From contig JAQBXY010000015.1 in assembly GCA_027623325.1 (NCBI GenBank), positions 1 through 64,000 of the forward strand: a stretch of 64,000 nucleotides of DNA, read 5' to 3'. The stretch comes from Gemmatimonadota bacterium. Its GTDB lineage: Bacteria; Gemmatimonadota; Gemmatimonadetes; Longimicrobiales; Gaopeijiaceae. The notes below the pieces were generated by a model. The model ran no database searches and was not told the DNA's origin. It saw only the letters and a program-made list of their open reading frames with translations. This document shows, piece by piece, positions 1 through 10,148 of the stretch; position 1 is the first letter of the stretch, and every line of letters starts with the position of its first letter. A program made the translations under genes and the position numbers.

Positions 1-109
1 GTACTACATTCCCGGAACGGAACCTACCGAGCTTTGCGACCGCTCCAGTCGCCGTTTCCGTTTCCCGCGAATCAACTGACTCTGCGGGATCGAACCGCTT
101 CTCCCGGTT

Positions 110-1441
110 TCAGAGCAGGCGTTCGGAGCCATCGGAATGAATCCGATGTGAAACGAGACTGCGGGTCACCGGGGTCCCCCCGCGCTCGATCAGGAGCGCC
201 CGCCTGAGAAGGTCCGAGCCCATCGCCGCAGCGCCAGGATCTCGGGCGTGCACGACACCCAACAGGTCACCGCGCGCAACGCGCACTCCTGTCGAAGCGT
301 GCACCTCGAAGCCAACTCCCGGGTCGACCGTCTGCTCGAGCTTTGAGCGGCCACCACCCAGGCGAACGATCCCATCCCCCAGCAGGCGAGCCGAAACACC
401 GATGACCACGCCGTCGGCTTCTGCTCGGACTTCGGCCAGCGAGGGGGCGGTCCGCAGCCGGTCTGGGTGATCCACGATCGTCGCGTCTCCGCCCTGGGCT
501 TCGACCATTCGCGTAAATCGCTCCAGCGCCTGCCCACCATCGAGCTTCGACTCGGCGATGTGTCGGGCTCGGTGAGGGTCGCCCGTGCCATCGGCGAGAA
601 GCAGCATCTCGGTTGCCTCGACCAGGACCAGTTCACGCAGGTCGGACGGCCCTCCCCCCTGTAGACAACGAATCGCCTCGGCCGTTTCAAGTCCGTTGCC
701 CAGGGCCACACCGAGCGGACGATCCATGGCCGTTAGAAGGGCACACGCCTTCAGCCCTCGCTCGCTCGCGATCTCGACCATGAGCCTGGCCAGATCGAGT
801 GCACGCTCCTCTTCCGGGATGAACGCCCCCTCCCCGACTTTCACGTCGAGCAGCAGACCGTCCAGCCCCTCCGCCAGCTTCTTGCTCATGATGCTCGCGG
901 CGATGAGCGGAATGGAAGAAACAGTCCCGGTGACGTCGCGGAGCGCGTAGAGCCGGCGATCCAGCGGTGCGATCTCTGACGTCTGGCCGATGATGGCACA
1001 TCCCACCCTCGACACCACCGCACGGAATTCATCGAGACCGAGGTCCGTTCGAAAACCGGGAATCGCCTCCAGCTTGTCGAGCGTCCCCGTCGTGTGCCCG
1101 AGTCCCCTGCCGGCCATCATGGGAACGAACATCCCCATCGCAGCCGCCAGAGGTGCCAGAACGAGGGAGACTTTGTCCCCCACACCACCGGTCGAGTGTT
1201 TGTCGATCCGAGCACCGGGCAAATCGCTCAGGTCGAGGACCTCACCGGAGTGGAGCATCGTTCGGACCAGGGTCGCCGTCTCACCCCCTTCGAGCCCTCT
1301 GAAACACACGGCCATCAGAAACGCAGACATCTGATAGTCCGGAACGTCACCCCGGAGATAGGCCTGAAGGAATGCTTCGAGGTCGGCGCCGGGTACGGGC
1401 CTGCCTTCCCTCTTCCTCTCGATTACCTCGGTCGGTATCAC
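110..1441 (-). CDS. deoA: Pyrimidine-nucleoside (thymidine) phosphorylase
   Basis: This enzyme splits thymidine, deoxyuridine or uridine with phosphate into free base and (deoxy)ribose 1-phosphate, feeding pyrimidine salvage in the cytoplasm. The 443-residue protein has the full family length: a helical N-terminal domain, the phosphate/nucleoside signature KHSTGGVGDK at residues 81-90, a second glycine-rich stretch (GRGLGHTTGTLDKLE) just after residue 110, and the C-terminal alpha/beta domain. It starts at a GTG. The YtxH-like gene lies 43 bp upstream on the same strand. Sequence alone does not separate DeoA (thymidine-specific) from Pdp (uridine plus thymidine). It is functionally linked to the purine nucleoside phosphorylase and nucleoside transporter at 18.4-20.8 kb. 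Confidence 0.93.
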   Translation of the reverse strand: MIPTEVIERKREGRPVPGADLEAFLQAYLRGDVPDYQMSAFLMAVCFRGLEGGETATLVRTMLHSGEVLDLSDLPGARIDKHSTGGVGDKVSLVLAPLAAAMGMFVPMMAGRGLGHTTGTLDKLEAIPGFRTDLGLDEFRAVVSRVGCAIIGQTSEIAPLDRRLYALRDVTGTVSSIPLIAASIMSKKLAEGLDGLLLDVKVGEGAFIPEEERALDLARLMVEIASERGLKACALLTAMDRPLGVALGNGLETAEAIRCLQGGGPSDLRELVLVEATEMLLLADGTGDPHRARHIAESKLDGGQALERFTRMVEAQGGDATIVDHPDRLRTAPSLAEVRAEADGVVIGVSARLLGDGIVRLGGGRSKLEQTVDPGVGFEVHASTGVRVARGDLLGVVHARDPGAAAMGSDLLRRALLIERGGTPVTRSLVSHRIHSDGSERLL

Positions 1442-1484
1442 GCGCCGGCAGGCCGTTGGGTCAGCGTAGGTGCGCTCGACGCGC

Positions 1485-1730
1485 TCAGCTCGCGATGTTG
1501 CTTCGCGCTACGCGCACCGCTTCGTCGACCTTGGTCTTGAATTCCCCGGCCCACTCGTCGATTCGGTCGGTAGCGGACCCCTGCAGCCGACCGGCGACCC
1601 GGCGTAGCCGCCGCCTCGTCTTGCGCCCTGGCTGAGGGACAGTCAGGAAGGCGACTCCAGCTCCGATCACCGCCCCCAATATGAGCCCAGAGACGAAGCT
1701 GACCGCCTGTCGTTCTTGATCGGAATCCAT
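1485..1730 (-). CDS. Small YtxH-like membrane-anchored protein
   Basis: This is an 81-residue protein with one hydrophobic segment at about residues 10-28 containing small-residue packing (GLILGAVIGAGVAF). It is followed by a basic patch (GRKTRRRLRRVAGR) and an amphipathic helix. That architecture matches the YtxH/gas-vesicle-like family of general stress proteins of unknown mechanism. A strong ribosome binding site (GGAGG) lies 8-9 bases before the ATG. The gene is divergent from the V4R-domain gene, with an 80-bp shared intergenic region, and precedes deoA on the same strand. The YtxH call rests on architecture, so it is moderate. Confidence 0.6.
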   Translation of the reverse strand: MDSDQERQAVSFVSGLILGAVIGAGVAFLTVPQPGRKTRRRLRRVAGRLQGSATDRIDEWAGEFKTKVDEAVRVARSNIAS

Positions 1731-1809
1731 GGACCTACCTCCACGTTGCGCGCACCTTAGTTGTGTATATTAGCCGGGTGCAACGTCAGCGACGAGACAG
1801 GAGCAATCG

Positions 1810-2352
1810 ATGAGCAGGAGTGGTGGAGGCCCGAGGGAGATCGTGGTGCCAGTCTCGGTCTTCGGATCCCTGCGCAGTGATCTCGAGAAGGAGGCCGGAA
1901 TGCTACCTACGATCCGAGCCCTTCATAATGCCGGATATCACGCCGGACTTGCTGCGGCCGCGACGGTCAATCATGAGGCCGGTGGGGCGTCATTCGACCT
2001 CGGGCACGAGAAGTTCTGGTCGCTCCTATCGGCCTACTTTGCGAAACGTGGATGGGGTACGCTCAGCCATCGGTCCGTGCATCCGGGGGTGGGTATGCTC
2101 ACGAGTTCCGACTGGGCTGAGGCGACGCCCGAACAGATTCAAGCCGACGCGAGCTGCGGGTTCAGCGCGGGCTTCCTCTCCGGACTGCTGTCTCAGCTAG
2201 CGGGGGGCCCGGTCGCAGTCCTTGAAGTCGGATGTCAGACGCGAGGCGCCGACGTATGCGACTTCGCGTTCGGGTCGGAGTCTGCGATCCACGATCTGTA
2301 CGGGCGACTGCTCGACGGTGAAGATCTTCCGACCGCGCTCGCGGCGCTCTGA
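1810..2352 (+). CDS. V4R (4-vinyl reductase-like) domain protein
   Basis: This 180-residue soluble protein is built as a single V4R domain, the small-molecule or metal-binding module related to the bacteriochlorophyll 4-vinyl reductase family and found in many regulators. The diagnostic end of the domain is visible: a Glu followed by Cys142, then Cys150-Asp-Phe (EVGCQTRGADVCDF). A further Cys lies at 116 in the helix-rich middle (ASCGFSAGF). No DNA-binding or output domain is attached, so it is probably a stand-alone sensor or a partner protein; its ligand is unknown. The ruvX start lies 8 bp after its stop, so the two are probably co-transcribed. Confidence 0.65.
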   Translation: MSRSGGGPREIVVPVSVFGSLRSDLEKEAGMLPTIRALHNAGYHAGLAAAATVNHEAGGASFDLGHEKFWSLLSAYFAKRGWGTLSHRSVHPGVGMLTSSDWAEATPEQIQADASCGFSAGFLSGLLSQLAGGPVAVLEVGCQTRGADVCDFAFGSESAIHDLYGRLLDGEDLPTALAAL

Positions 2353-2360
2353 TCGGACCG

Positions 2361-2789
2361 TTGCGGGCTTTGGGCGTCGACTTCGGCGAGAAACGCGTAG
2401 GACTCGCGGTAAGCGACCCGTCGAACACTTTGGCGACGCCGTTACAGACGCTGAAGCGCAGAGCAGGAAAACGCCCGCCGATCGCTCGCTTGGCTGAGAT
2501 CGCCCGTGACCTCGACGTCGGGCAGGTCGTCGTCGGCCTTCCGCTTTCCTTGGACGGCACCGAGAACCGATGGTGTGAAGAAGTCCGCGCGATGGGGACC
2601 ACGCTCGGTGAGCGGCTCGGAGTCGGCGTGGCATTCATAGACGAGCGCCTCACGTCCGTGAGGGCGGAACGCGCCATCAGAAGCATGGGGCTGTCGAAGA
2701 AACAGCGTGAACAGAAGGGCCGCATCGATGCGGGTGCGGCACAGCTCATCTTGCAGGCGTGGCTCGATCACCCGGAGGTGGCGAGATGA
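2361..2789 (+). CDS. ruvX: RuvX/YqgF RNase H-fold nuclease
   Basis: This is a putative pre-16S rRNA nuclease or Holliday-junction resolvase of the YqgF family. It is 142 residues, the normal size. RNase H-fold motifs are in order: GVDFGEKRVGLAVSD with Asp7, VVVGLPLSLDG at about 57-66, DERLTS with Asp94, and the final DAGAAQLIL with Asp123. Translation starts at a TTG 8 bp after the V4R gene. The stop overlaps the mltG start as ATGA, so the two are translationally coupled. The ruvX-mltG pairing is widely conserved. Confidence 0.93.
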   Translation: MRALGVDFGEKRVGLAVSDPSNTLATPLQTLKRRAGKRPPIARLAEIARDLDVGQVVVGLPLSLDGTENRWCEEVRAMGTTLGERLGVGVAFIDERLTSVRAERAIRSMGLSKKQREQKGRIDAGAAQLILQAWLDHPEVAR

Positions 2790-3778
2790 AACGTCGGAAG
2801 CCGGGCCTGGTCATTGGCGGGCTTCTAGCGGTCTGGGTCGGCTTCGTGATCACCGGAGGCGAGGGTGAATCGGTCCAGGTGACCATTCCCGCTGGCTCGA
2901 CTCTACCCGCGGTTTCGGAAATCCTCGAGGCGCATGACGTCATCGGGAGTGCGACCCTCTTCCAGCTCTACACCCGAGCCCGTCGCGGCGATCGGAAATT
3001 GAAGGCCGGCACGTACCAGCTCGCCACGCGCACGTCCATGCGGGACGTCTTGACCCGCCTGACCCGAGGTGAGGTCATGACGGTCGCGATGACGATCCCG
3101 GAGGGCTTCCAACTCCAGCAGATGGCCCAACGGATCGCCGAAGTGACGGGCCTGAGCAACGATGAGGTGAGGGAGACGTTGACGGATTCGCTCCTCGAGG
3201 ACGTGCACTCTGTGCCCGGCCCAGGGCTCGAAGGCTACCTGTTTCCGGACACCTACCGCTTCGCGGAGGCGGTCCCGGTGGACGCCGTCCTCGATGCCAT
3301 GGTCGCCCGGTACCGCGCAGTCTGGACACCTCAGCGGCTTGCCCTTCTCGACCGATCGGGCATGACCGAGCGTGAGATCGTGACCCTCGCCTCCATCATT
3401 CAGGCAGAGGCTCGTCACGTCTCCGAGATGCCTCGCATCTCCGGGGTCTATCACAATCGCCTCGAGGCGGGTTGGCTTTTACAGGCTGATCCGACGGTCT
3501 TGTTCGCACTAGGTGGATATCGGGCACGCCTCCTGTACGCCGCGATCGACTCGGTCGAGGACCACCCCTACAACACCTACTCCCAACGTGGACTCCCACC
3601 CGGCCCCATCGGGGCGCCGGGCGAAGCGGCGATCGACGCGGCTTTATCGCCCGAGGATCACGACTTCATGTATTTCGTCGCCTGGCCGGACGGATCTCAC
3701 GTCTTCACGCGATCCCTTGCCGAGCACAATCGGGCGAAAGAAGACGCCCGTAGCGCTCGGACGAGCGACCGAAGCTGA
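2786..3778 (+). CDS. mltG: Endolytic murein transglycosylase MltG
   Basis: This inner-membrane lytic transglycosylase cuts nascent peptidoglycan strands and sets glycan length. The 330-residue product starts at the ATG overlapping the ruvX stop (ATGA), with GGAGG about 8 bases upstream; an upstream in-frame GTG at 2759 is less likely. A single membrane anchor spans roughly residues 7-24. It is followed by a LysM-like region and the YceG domain with GLEGYLFPDTY at about 148-158. The catalytic glutamate lies in SIIQAEA (about Glu208), followed by NRL and the late DHDFMYFV block. Length and motif order are normal. thiE begins 23 bp downstream. Confidence 0.93.
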   Translation: MKRRKPGLVIGGLLAVWVGFVITGGEGESVQVTIPAGSTLPAVSEILEAHDVIGSATLFQLYTRARRGDRKLKAGTYQLATRTSMRDVLTRLTRGEVMTVAMTIPEGFQLQQMAQRIAEVTGLSNDEVRETLTDSLLEDVHSVPGPGLEGYLFPDTYRFAEAVPVDAVLDAMVARYRAVWTPQRLALLDRSGMTEREIVTLASIIQAEARHVSEMPRISGVYHNRLEAGWLLQADPTVLFALGGYRARLLYAAIDSVEDHPYNTYSQRGLPPGPIGAPGEAAIDAALSPEDHDFMYFVAWPDGSHVFTRSLAEHNRAKEDARSARTSDRS

Positions 3779-3801
3779 CACCCTCCGCGATCGAGCCACG
3801 A

Positions 3802-4407
3802 TTGCGGCTCATCGTGATCACCGACGTCGAGCTCGCCGAGCCGCGGAGCCTCGCCCATGTCGTCCGGGCGGCCCTCGACGCGGGCGCACCCGCGATCCAG
3901 CTGCGAGACAAGTCCTTGCCGGCCCGTGAGTTGTTCGAGCTCGGGCAAGTCCTGAGGGCAATGACCCACGAGGCTGGCGCGCTCTTCTTCGTAAACGACC
4001 GGGTCGACGTCGCTCTCGCACTGGGCGCCGATGGCGTCCACGTGGGGCCCGACGACCTGCCGGTCCAAGCGGTCCGAGCCTCCACCCCATCAGGATTCCT
4101 GATCGGTGCGTCCACGGACGATCCGCGGGTCGCGGGCCGCCTGGTCGACGACGGCGCGGACTACATCGGTTGTGGAGCCGTCTACAGCACCTCGACCAAA
4201 GCCGACGCCGGGGATCCGATCGGCGTGGACGGCCTGAGACGCGTCGTCGAAGCCGTTTCGGTTCCCGTCATCGGAATCGGGGGGATAACAGCGCCGCGGG
4301 CGGTCGAGATCGCGGCGACCGGAGCCGCTGGCATCGCGGTCGTGGGGTCCGTCATGTCCGCGAGCGACATTGGCGCGGCCGTTCAGTCCTTGCTCGCACC
4401 CTGGTAG
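3802..4407 (+). CDS. thiE: Thiamine phosphate synthase
   Basis: This enzyme joins hydroxymethylpyrimidine diphosphate and thiazole phosphate into thiamine monophosphate. The 201-residue TIM barrel carries the family motifs: QLRDK at 33-37, FVNDRVDVA at about 63-71, DGVHVGPDDLP at about 77-87, the phosphate-binding GCGAVYSTSTK at 123-133, and GIGGI plus a terminal GAAGIAVVGSV. It starts at a TTG 23 bp after mltG. The pathway partner thiD is in this window at 17.6 kb, but the other thi genes are not, so the pathway is scattered. Confidence 0.94.
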   Translation: MRLIVITDVELAEPRSLAHVVRAALDAGAPAIQLRDKSLPARELFELGQVLRAMTHEAGALFFVNDRVDVALALGADGVHVGPDDLPVQAVRASTPSGFLIGASTDDPRVAGRLVDDGADYIGCGAVYSTSTKADAGDPIGVDGLRRVVEAVSVPVIGIGGITAPRAVEIAATGAAGIAVVGSVMSASDIGAAVQSLLAPW

Positions 4408-4459
4408 GCGCCGCGAACCCGCGCGCCTTCAGCCGCACCATGCACGCGGTCGACGACCG

Positions 4460-5278
4460 CTACAGGCCTCCGGCCTCCAGCAGTCCCTCGATCTCGTCGG
4501 CCGTGACATGGAAGTCACCGAGCGCATTGCCCCACTCGGGCGAATGCCAGTCTGACCCACCGCTCATGAGAAGCCCCGCGGTCTTGCAGATCGACTCGTA
4601 GCGCAGCACCTCGGCACGTTTGCTCCGAGGCCGATAAACCTCGAGCCCGCGGAGCCCCGCCTTTGTCATCGAAGGCAGGAGCGTGTCCACTAGGTCACCC
4701 GGCGGGTGCGCCCACATGGCGACGCCCCCCGACTCGCCGATCAGCGACACTGCACCTACCGGATCGAGAAGCTCCATGGGCACGAACGCCTCATGATCAT
4801 CACCGATCAGTCGAAGAAACGCTTCGTTCACACTCGATACATGGCCGGCCGCCACGAGGGCCTTGGCCAGGTGCGGTCGACCGATCACCACGCCCTCTGG
4901 GCCCGCCTCGGCCTCGACGGCGGCATAGGGCACGTCGATGCCCTGCTCCCTCAGCCGATCGAGCATCTCCCGCATGCGATCCTCCCGCCGACCGCCGGCC
5001 CGTCGTTCGTGGTCTCGCAGAGCGGGGGCCTCCAGGTCGACGAAGTACCCAAGCACGTGCACGTCTCGACCCTGAAACGATGAGGATACCTCGATGGCCG
5101 TGACGACCTGGACGTTGACCTCGCGCCCCACCCGTTGGGCTTCGGAGACGGCCGCGGTCGTATCGTGGTCCGCAATCGCGATGACGTCGAGACCTCCCTT
5201 CGCGGCCCCACGCACGACGGCCTCGGGCGACCATGAGCCGTCCGAGGCCGTCGTATGGATGTGCAGATCGAGTCTCAT
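4460..5278 (-). CDS. PHP-domain metal-dependent phosphoesterase
   Basis: This 272-residue PHP phosphoesterase resembles the TrpH/YciV family, whose members hydrolyse 3',5'-nucleoside bisphosphates or trim short RNA 5' ends. The metal-binding motifs are intact: HIHT at residues 6-9, DHDT near 40, a GRPHLA block in the middle, AHPPG, and the terminal GSDWHSP. I place the start at the ATG whose product begins with MRLDLHIHT. A longer in-frame ATG at 5374 adds 32 unconserved residues running back into the 3' flank of atpC. It follows atpC on the same strand by 25 bp and may be transcribed with the ATP synthase operon. The exact substrate is not predictable. Confidence 0.85.
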   Translation of the reverse strand: MRLDLHIHTTASDGSWSPEAVVRGAAKGGLDVIAIADHDTTAAVSEAQRVGREVNVQVVTAIEVSSSFQGRDVHVLGYFVDLEAPALRDHERRAGGRREDRMREMLDRLREQGIDVPYAAVEAEAGPEGVVIGRPHLAKALVAAGHVSSVNEAFLRLIGDDHEAFVPMELLDPVGAVSLIGESGGVAMWAHPPGDLVDTLLPSMTKAGLRGLEVYRPRSKRAEVLRYESICKTAGLLMSGGSDWHSPEWGNALGDFHVTADEIEGLLEAGGL

Positions 5279-5303
5279 CGGTCCGCCTCCGGGCTGGCCG
5301 AGA

Positions 5304-5618
5304 TCAGTCCTCCAGATCCTCGACGAACACACGAGCTGAAGCGGGAATCTCGGCGGGCGGTTCGGTTCCGGCATACTCGGTCAGCAACGTGACCGCATTA
5401 CGTTCGACCTTGAGCACACCCCCGGCAACGTGGAACGTGTCGCTCCCACCACCCGGGCGATCCACGCTCAGCTCTCCTGAACCGATCAACGCCAACATCG
5501 GCGCGTGGCCCGGCAAGATGCCGACCTGCCCATCCCAGGCGGGAGCCACCACCGAGGCGGCTTCACCCTCGAAGACGATCCGATCGGGGGAAACGACGCG
5601 CACCCGCAGCGAGGCCAT
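5304..5618 (-). CDS. atpC: F-type ATP synthase epsilon subunit (short form)
   Basis: This is the central-stalk subunit that couples gamma to the c-ring. Only about 104 residues are present. The N-terminal beta-sandwich is clear (RVVSPDRIVFEGEA, GILPGHAPMLALI, HVAGGVLKV), but the sequence ends within about 20 residues of it. The helical C-terminal domain that fills the last 45-50 residues of E. coli-type epsilon, and inhibits ATP hydrolysis there, is absent. The last gene of the atp operon, it starts 3 bp after the atpD stop. Short epsilons are known in some phyla, so this is unlikely to be a frameshift. Confidence 0.92.
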   Translation of the reverse strand: MASLRVRVVSPDRIVFEGEAASVVAPAWDGQVGILPGHAPMLALIGSGELSVDRPGGGSDTFHVAGGVLKVERNAVTLLTEYAGTEPPAEIPASARVFVEDLED

Positions 5619-5621
5619 GCC

Positions 5622-7067
<1,446 letters not shown>

Positions 7068-7928
7068 CTACTCGAGGGCAGCGGAGCCACCGACGATCTC
7101 GGCGATCTCCTGCGTGATCTGGGCCTGACGGGCCCGGTTGTAGGTCCGGGTGAGGTGCTCCAGCACATCCCCGGCGTTGTCGGTCGCACTCTTCATCGCC
7201 GAGCGGCGGGCACCCTGCTCCGCCGCGGCGTTCTCCACGAGCGCCGTATAAACGGCGTTGCGGATGTACGCGGGCAGGATCCTCTCGAGGATCAGGTCAC
7301 CGCTCGGGGTCAGGATGTACACGGCTGCGGACGACGCCCCGCCATCCGCCTGAATCGGCAGAAGGTCGCGCGTGTGCGGCGGCGTAGACATCACCGACTT
7401 GAACTTGGAACTGACGAGATAGACGGCATCCACATCGCCGTTCTCGAACCGATCGCGAATGGGGCCTACGATCGACTCCGCATCCTGAACCGTCGGATGA
7501 TCGCTGACGTCGATCCGCGATGTGAGGATCGGTTCGCCACGAAAGCGGAAGTAGGCGACCCCCTTCTTCCCTGCGATGTGAAGCTCGGTCTCGATGCCTC
7601 GGCGACGGAGGTCATCCATGAGGTTGCGCGCCTCTTTGATCAGGTTCGAATTGAACCCGCCGCACAAGCCTCTGTTCGCCGTCAGAAGGAGAATCGCCGC
7701 GCGTTTAGTTTCTTCCGGACGCCGCAGGATCGGATACTTCTCCGACAACTCGGGCGAGTAGAGTCCCGACACGATTTCATGCAACGCCTCGGAGTACGGG
7801 CGCGCTGCATGAACGCGATCCGTCGCGCGCTTCAACTTCGAAGTCGCTACGAGCTCCATCGTGCGCGTGATCTGTTTGGTATTCTCGACCGACTTGATCC
7901 TGCGTTTGACTTCCCGGGAGCCTGCCAC
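7068..7928 (-). CDS. atpG: F-type ATP synthase gamma subunit
   Basis: This is the rotating central shaft of F1. The 286-residue protein has the two signature coiled-coil ends: the N-terminal REVKRRIKSVENTKQITRTM with SKLKRA, and the C-terminal block ending in NRARQAQITQEIAEIVGG. The middle contains the TANRGLCGGFN motif. It lies between atpA (42 bp upstream) and atpD (15 bp downstream). The length is typical. Confidence 0.97.
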   Translation of the reverse strand: MAGSREVKRRIKSVENTKQITRTMELVATSKLKRATDRVHAARPYSEALHEIVSGLYSPELSEKYPILRRPEETKRAAILLLTANRGLCGGFNSNLIKEARNLMDDLRRRGIETELHIAGKKGVAYFRFRGEPILTSRIDVSDHPTVQDAESIVGPIRDRFENGDVDAVYLVSSKFKSVMSTPPHTRDLLPIQADGGASSAAVYILTPSGDLILERILPAYIRNAVYTALVENAAAEQGARRSAMKSATDNAGDVLEHLTRTYNRARQAQITQEIAEIVGGSAALE

Positions 7929-7970
7929 GTCGTCTCTTCCTCTCGGCCTAAGTGATCAGGGTCGACGGCC

Positions 7971-9536
7971 TCAGGCCGTCGCTCCGACGTGGGCACGGGC
8001 TGCAGCAAACGACTCGTTGTAGCTCTCGATCGCCGCGACAAGCTTCTTGGTCAACTCGTCCGTCAACTGCCCGCCCGAACGGAGTTCGTCGAGCACACCC
8101 TCGTGCCGCGCCGCCATATCCTCATGGAAGCCAAGCTCCCATTCGCGAACCTGGTCGACCGCGATGTGATCGAGCAGACCATTGGTTACCGCATAGATGA
8201 CGGCGACCTGGTTCTCGACTGGCATCGGCTGGTACTGCGGCTGCTTCAACATCTCGACCGTCCGAGCGCCCCGAGCCAACTGACGCTGGGTTGTGGCGTC
8301 GAGGTCCGAACCGAACTGGGAGAACGCCTCTAGCTCGCGGTACTGAGCCAGGTCGAGCCGAAGACGACCGGCGACCTTCTTCATCGCCTTGATCTGGGCC
8401 GAACCACCGACTCGGGACACCGAGATGCCCACGTTCACGGCCGGGCGGACACCGGAGTTGAAGAGATCCGGCTCCAGGAAGATTTGACCGTCCGTGATCG
8501 AAATGACGTTGGTCGGAATGTACGCCGACACGTCACCACCCTGCGTCTCGATGATCGGAAGGGCGGTCAGCGAGCCGCCGCCCTGCTCATCGGAGAGCTT
8601 GGCCGCGCGCTCCAGCAGACGAGAGTGCAGATAGAAGACGTCGCCGGGGTACGCCTCGCGACCCGGAGGCCGTCGCAGAACCAGCGAGAGCTGACGGTAC
8701 GCCTGGGCCTGCTTCGAGAGATCGTCGTAGACGACCAGCGTGTGCTTGCCCTGCCACATGAAGTGTTCCGCGAGGGCCGTCGCCGAATATGGAGCGATGT
8801 ACTGCATCGGCGCCGGATCCGCCGCGCTCGAGGTGACGATGATGGTGTACTCCATCGCCCCATGCTCGCGAAGCGTCTCCACGACGCTCCTCACCTTACT
8901 CGCGCGCTGTCCGATCGCACAGTAAATGCAGATGACGTCGGTGTTCTTCTGGTTGATGATCGTATCGATCGCCACGGCCGTCTTGCCGGTACCGCGATCC
9001 CCGATGATCAACTCACGCTGACCACGTCCCACCGGGATCATCGAGTCGATCGCCTTGATTCCCGTCTGCATCGGCTGGCCAACCGGCTGACGCTTTACGA
9101 TGCCCGGAGCCACGATGTCGATCTGCCGTGAGCCTTCGATTCCGTCGATCGGGCCGAGACCGTCTTGGGGAACGCCGAGCGGATCGACGACGCGTCCGAG
9201 ATAGCCCGCGCCGACGGGTACCTCGAGCACACGTCCCGTGCGGCGCACCTGATCGCCTTCGTGGAGGGTGGTCCAGTCGCCCATGATCACCGCACCGATG
9301 TTGTCCTCTTCGAGGTTCAACGCGAGCGCCGTGACGGAGTCACCCGTATCAGAAGACGTGATCTCGAGCATCTCCGAAGCCATCGCCTTGGTCAGGCCAT
9401 AGATGCGGGCAATGCCGTCCTTCACCTCGAGGACTTCGCCGATCTCCTCGGCCTGGAGCTCGTCCTCGTAACGTTCGATCTCGTTGAGGAGGACGTCCTT
9501 GATCTCGCTGGCGCGGAGTTGGGAGTCGTTGGCCAT
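7971..9536 (-). CDS. atpA: F-type ATP synthase alpha subunit
   Basis: This is the non-catalytic nucleotide-binding subunit of F1. At 521 residues it has the Walker A motif GDRGTGKT at 179-186, the conserved [13 protein letters not shown] lead-in, the YDDLSKQA block, and the terminal alpha signature [17 protein letters not shown] with its arginine finger. It follows atpH by 12 bp in the operon. No anomalies are visible. Confidence 0.98.
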   Translation of the reverse strand: MANDSQLRASEIKDVLLNEIERYEDELQAEEIGEVLEVKDGIARIYGLTKAMASEMLEITSSDTGDSVTALALNLEEDNIGAVIMGDWTTLHEGDQVRRTGRVLEVPVGAGYLGRVVDPLGVPQDGLGPIDGIEGSRQIDIVAPGIVKRQPVGQPMQTGIKAIDSMIPVGRGQRELIIGDRGTGKTAVAIDTIINQKNTDVICIYCAIGQRASKVRSVVETLREHGAMEYTIIVTSSAADPAPMQYIAPYSATALAEHFMWQGKHTLVVYDDLSKQAQAYRQLSLVLRRPPGREAYPGDVFYLHSRLLERAAKLSDEQGGGSLTALPIIETQGGDVSAYIPTNVISITDGQIFLEPDLFNSGVRPAVNVGISVSRVGGSAQIKAMKKVAGRLRLDLAQYRELEAFSQFGSDLDATTQRQLARGARTVEMLKQPQYQPMPVENQVAVIYAVTNGLLDHIAVDQVREWELGFHEDMAARHEGVLDELRSGGQLTDELTKKLVAAIESYNESFAAARAHVGATA

Positions 9537-9548
9537 CTTTATTGGGTC

Positions 9549-10148
9549 CTAAGAGTTGGGATCGGGCTGATTCATCGCCTGCTGCGCGCCGGCGACGCCG
9601 ACGGGCAACCTGACTTGAAGCAGCTGACGACGCATACGCTCGAGCTGTCGCCGTATCGATCCATCGTAAATGGTGTCACCGGTACGAATGACGAGCCCAC
9701 CCAGGAGTGCAGGCTGCACCTGTATATGGGGGATCGCCTGCTTGCCGAGGGCTGCCGACAGCTTCTCGGTAATGATGTTCTTGGTCGCATCGTCGATGGG
9801 ACGGGCGACCGTTACCTGCACGTGCTCCCGGCCCATGTGGGCGTCGAGCAGAAGGTGATACTCTCTCGACACCTCGGGGAGAAGTCGCTGACGCCTCTTC
9901 TCGATCATGACCAGAACGAAGTGTACGACGTGCTTGGGTAGCGCACTCCCGAGCGCGCGCAGAATCACTTCCTTGCGTTCCTCGTCGCGGATTCGGGGGG
10001 TTTCCATGAAGAGACGAACTTTCGGATCGTCCTCAATCAGCTGCGCGACCGTCGCGATCGCCTCCGCGTACTCCTCAAGGGCATCGCTTCGGACGCCGAG
10101 TTCGAACAGCGTCTCCGCGTAGTTCCTTGCGACGGTATCGTCCCTCAC
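9549..10148 (-). CDS. atpH: F-type ATP synthase delta subunit
   Basis: This peripheral-stalk subunit connects the b dimer to the top of the alpha3beta3 head. The 199-residue protein has an N-terminal helical bundle (VARNYAETLFELG), a central linker and the C-terminal signature ending GGLVIRTGDTIYDGSIRRQLERMR. It starts at a GTG that overlaps the atpF stop (GTGA), indicating coupled translation. About 15-20 residues extend past the usual end. Confidence 0.95.
   Translation of the reverse strand: MRDDTVARNYAETLFELGVRSDALEEYAEAIATVAQLIEDDPKVRLFMETPRIRDEERKEVILRALGSALPKHVVHFVLVMIEKRRQRLLPEVSREYHLLLDAHMGREHVQVTVARPIDDATKNIITEKLSAALGKQAIPHIQVQPALLGGLVIRTGDTIYDGSIRRQLERMRRQLLQVRLPVGVAGAQQAMNQPDPNS

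Noticed and set aside
1-109. A tRNA or gene fragment at the left edge
   Set aside because: A GATCGAACC-like stretch near 90 recalls a T-arm, but no acceptor stem or anticodon arm can be formed, and no reading frame is recognisable.
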